Positions 5,377 through 6,099 of a stretch of 6,099 nucleotides of DNA are shown here, piece by piece. The notes under the pieces were generated by a model. It saw only the letters and a program-made list of their open reading frames with translations. It ran no database searches and was not told the DNA's origin. Location: assembly GCA_946482385.1 (NCBI GenBank), contig CAMLRI010000146.1, forward strand, positions 1 through 6,099, written 5' to 3'. Every line of letters begins with the position of its first letter. Position 1 is the first letter of the stretch. The position numbers and the translations under genes are program-made. This DNA is from an uncultured Cellvibrio sp. GTDB taxonomy: Bacteria > Pseudomonadota > Gammaproteobacteria > Pseudomonadales > Cellvibrionaceae.

Positions 5377-6099
5377 TTAATAAAGCACACGCCGGAACAA
5401 ACCAATCGCCATTTGATAACCGAGCAGTTGTAATTCGGCATCGTATCTATCGCCCTCATCGCGCATAAACGCGTGCACACCGTTGAACTCGTGCCAGGTG
5501 AAGTTCACGGCTTTTTCCACCAGGTTTTGGTAGACCTTGGCACGGCCCTCGGCGGGAATGTGCGGGTCTTGTTTGCCCCAGATCATTTGCAGTTCGCCTT
5601 TGATGTCCCGGGTGCGGGTCAGGCTGTCGTTGCCGGGTTGGGATGGGGTGAGGCCGGAGTGGATGTCGGTGGCGTAGAAGCAGCTAGTGGCTTTTACGGC
5701 CGGATGCATGGCGGCGCGGTAGGCAAGGCCGCCGCCGAGGCAAAAACCCATGGCGCCGAGTTTGCCAGAGTAATAGGGCAGGGTTTGTACATAATCGACC
5801 ATGGCCTGGGTGTCGCTGTCGTGGGCCTCCAGGTATTTGGCAACCTTGTCGGCATTGCCCTTGTCGCGGCCGGCATCGTCGTAACCCAGCACTGTGCCTA
5901 TGGGGTTGAGTTCGTGGAATACCTCGGGCACCAGCACGATAAAACCATGGCCGGCCATGATTTGTGCGCTGCGGCGAATTGGGGAGGTTTGCTGGAAAAT
6001 TTCCGAGTAGAGGATGATGGCGGGAAATTGTTTGCCGGCGGTTTCATCGGTTTCCCTGGGGCGGTACACATAGGTGCGCATGGTGCCGGTGGGGGTTGC
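5377..6099 (-). CDS. Dienelactone hydrolase family protein (partial, start beyond window)
   Basis: This is an alpha/beta hydrolase of the dienelactone hydrolase family (Pfam DLH), cytoplasmic, with no signal peptide visible. Numbered from the methionine at 6081, the nucleophile is Cys114 in GFCLGGGLAYRAA. The acid is Asp172 in WGKQDPHIP and the base is His203 in GVHAFMRDEGDRYD, giving the Cys-Asp-His triad of the family. Glu27 in YSEIFQQT matches the glutamate that holds the cysteine in place. The frame stays open upstream of that methionine to the window edge (ATPTGTMRTYVYRP). Family members usually have a TPxGxM segment internal to the N-terminus, so the true start lies beyond 6099 and the methionine at 6081 is internal. 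Family members hydrolyse cyclic dienelactones or other esters; no chlorocatechol pathway genes are nearby, so the substrate here is unknown. The gene converges on the pectate lyase gene, 75 bp apart. Confidence 0.9.
   Translation of the reverse strand, partial: ATPTGTMRTYVYRPRETDETAGKQFPAIILYSEIFQQTSPIRRSAQIMAGHGFIVLVPEVFHELNPIGTVLGYDDAGRDKGNADKVAKYLEAHDSDTQAMVDYVQTLPYYSGKLGAMGFCLGGGLAYRAAMHPAVKATSCFYATDIHSGLTPSQPGNDSLTRTRDIKGELQMIWGKQDPHIPAEGRAKVYQNLVEKAVNFTWHEFNGVHAFMRDEGDRYDAELQLLGYQMAIGLFRRVLY

Noticed and set aside
6079..6081. ATG at the right edge as the start of the dienelactone hydrolase gene
   Set aside because: The frame remains open upstream to the window end, and the upstream residues (ATPTGT) fit the family N-terminus, so this methionine is most likely internal.

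Overview
The window reads as an ordinary chromosomal segment of a gammaproteobacterium close to Cellvibrio. This is inferred from three things. The SohB, MsrA, CysH and ThrH sequences look like those of pseudomonads and their relatives. Base composition is moderate, and every gene has compact intrinsic terminators. One gene encodes a lipoprotein pectate lyase with a long poly-serine linker, a hallmark of Cellvibrio/Saccharophagus-type plant cell wall degraders. No database search was possible, so the genus is a best guess. I see no insertion sequence, tRNA, rRNA, CRISPR array or phage gene.

Layout from left to right. Positions 1-315 hold the 3' end of a plus-strand gene I do not recognise. 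It is followed 29 bp later by sohB (345-1427, TTG start), an inner-membrane S49-family serine peptidase, and a terminator. Next is msrA (1507-2043), a methionine sulfoxide reductase. It converges on cysH (2097-2822, minus strand), an iron-sulfur APS reductase of assimilatory sulfate reduction, and the two share one bidirectional terminator. cysH is divergent from thrH (2995-3612, GTG start), a HAD-family phosphoserine phosphatase/homoserine phosphotransferase. The 172 bp between them carry a good sigma70-type promoter for thrH and a weak terminator-like hairpin in its leader. After the thrH terminator lies a 233-bp non-coding region with several palindromes. It leads into a family PL10 pectate lyase lipoprotein (3904-5301), which has its own strong terminator. 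The last gene (5377-6099, minus strand) is a dienelactone-hydrolase-family alpha/beta hydrolase whose start lies beyond the window edge.

The genes fall into separate functional units: membrane protein quality control (sohB), repair of oxidised methionine (msrA), sulfur and serine/threonine amino-acid metabolism (cysH, thrH) and pectin breakdown (the lyase). Nearly every gene has its own terminator, so most are probably single transcription units. The only likely co-transcribed pair is the unnamed first gene with sohB. I found no convincing new multi-gene system. The points most worth a second look are the surface-tethered architecture of the pectate lyase and the cluster of operator-like palindromes in front of it.
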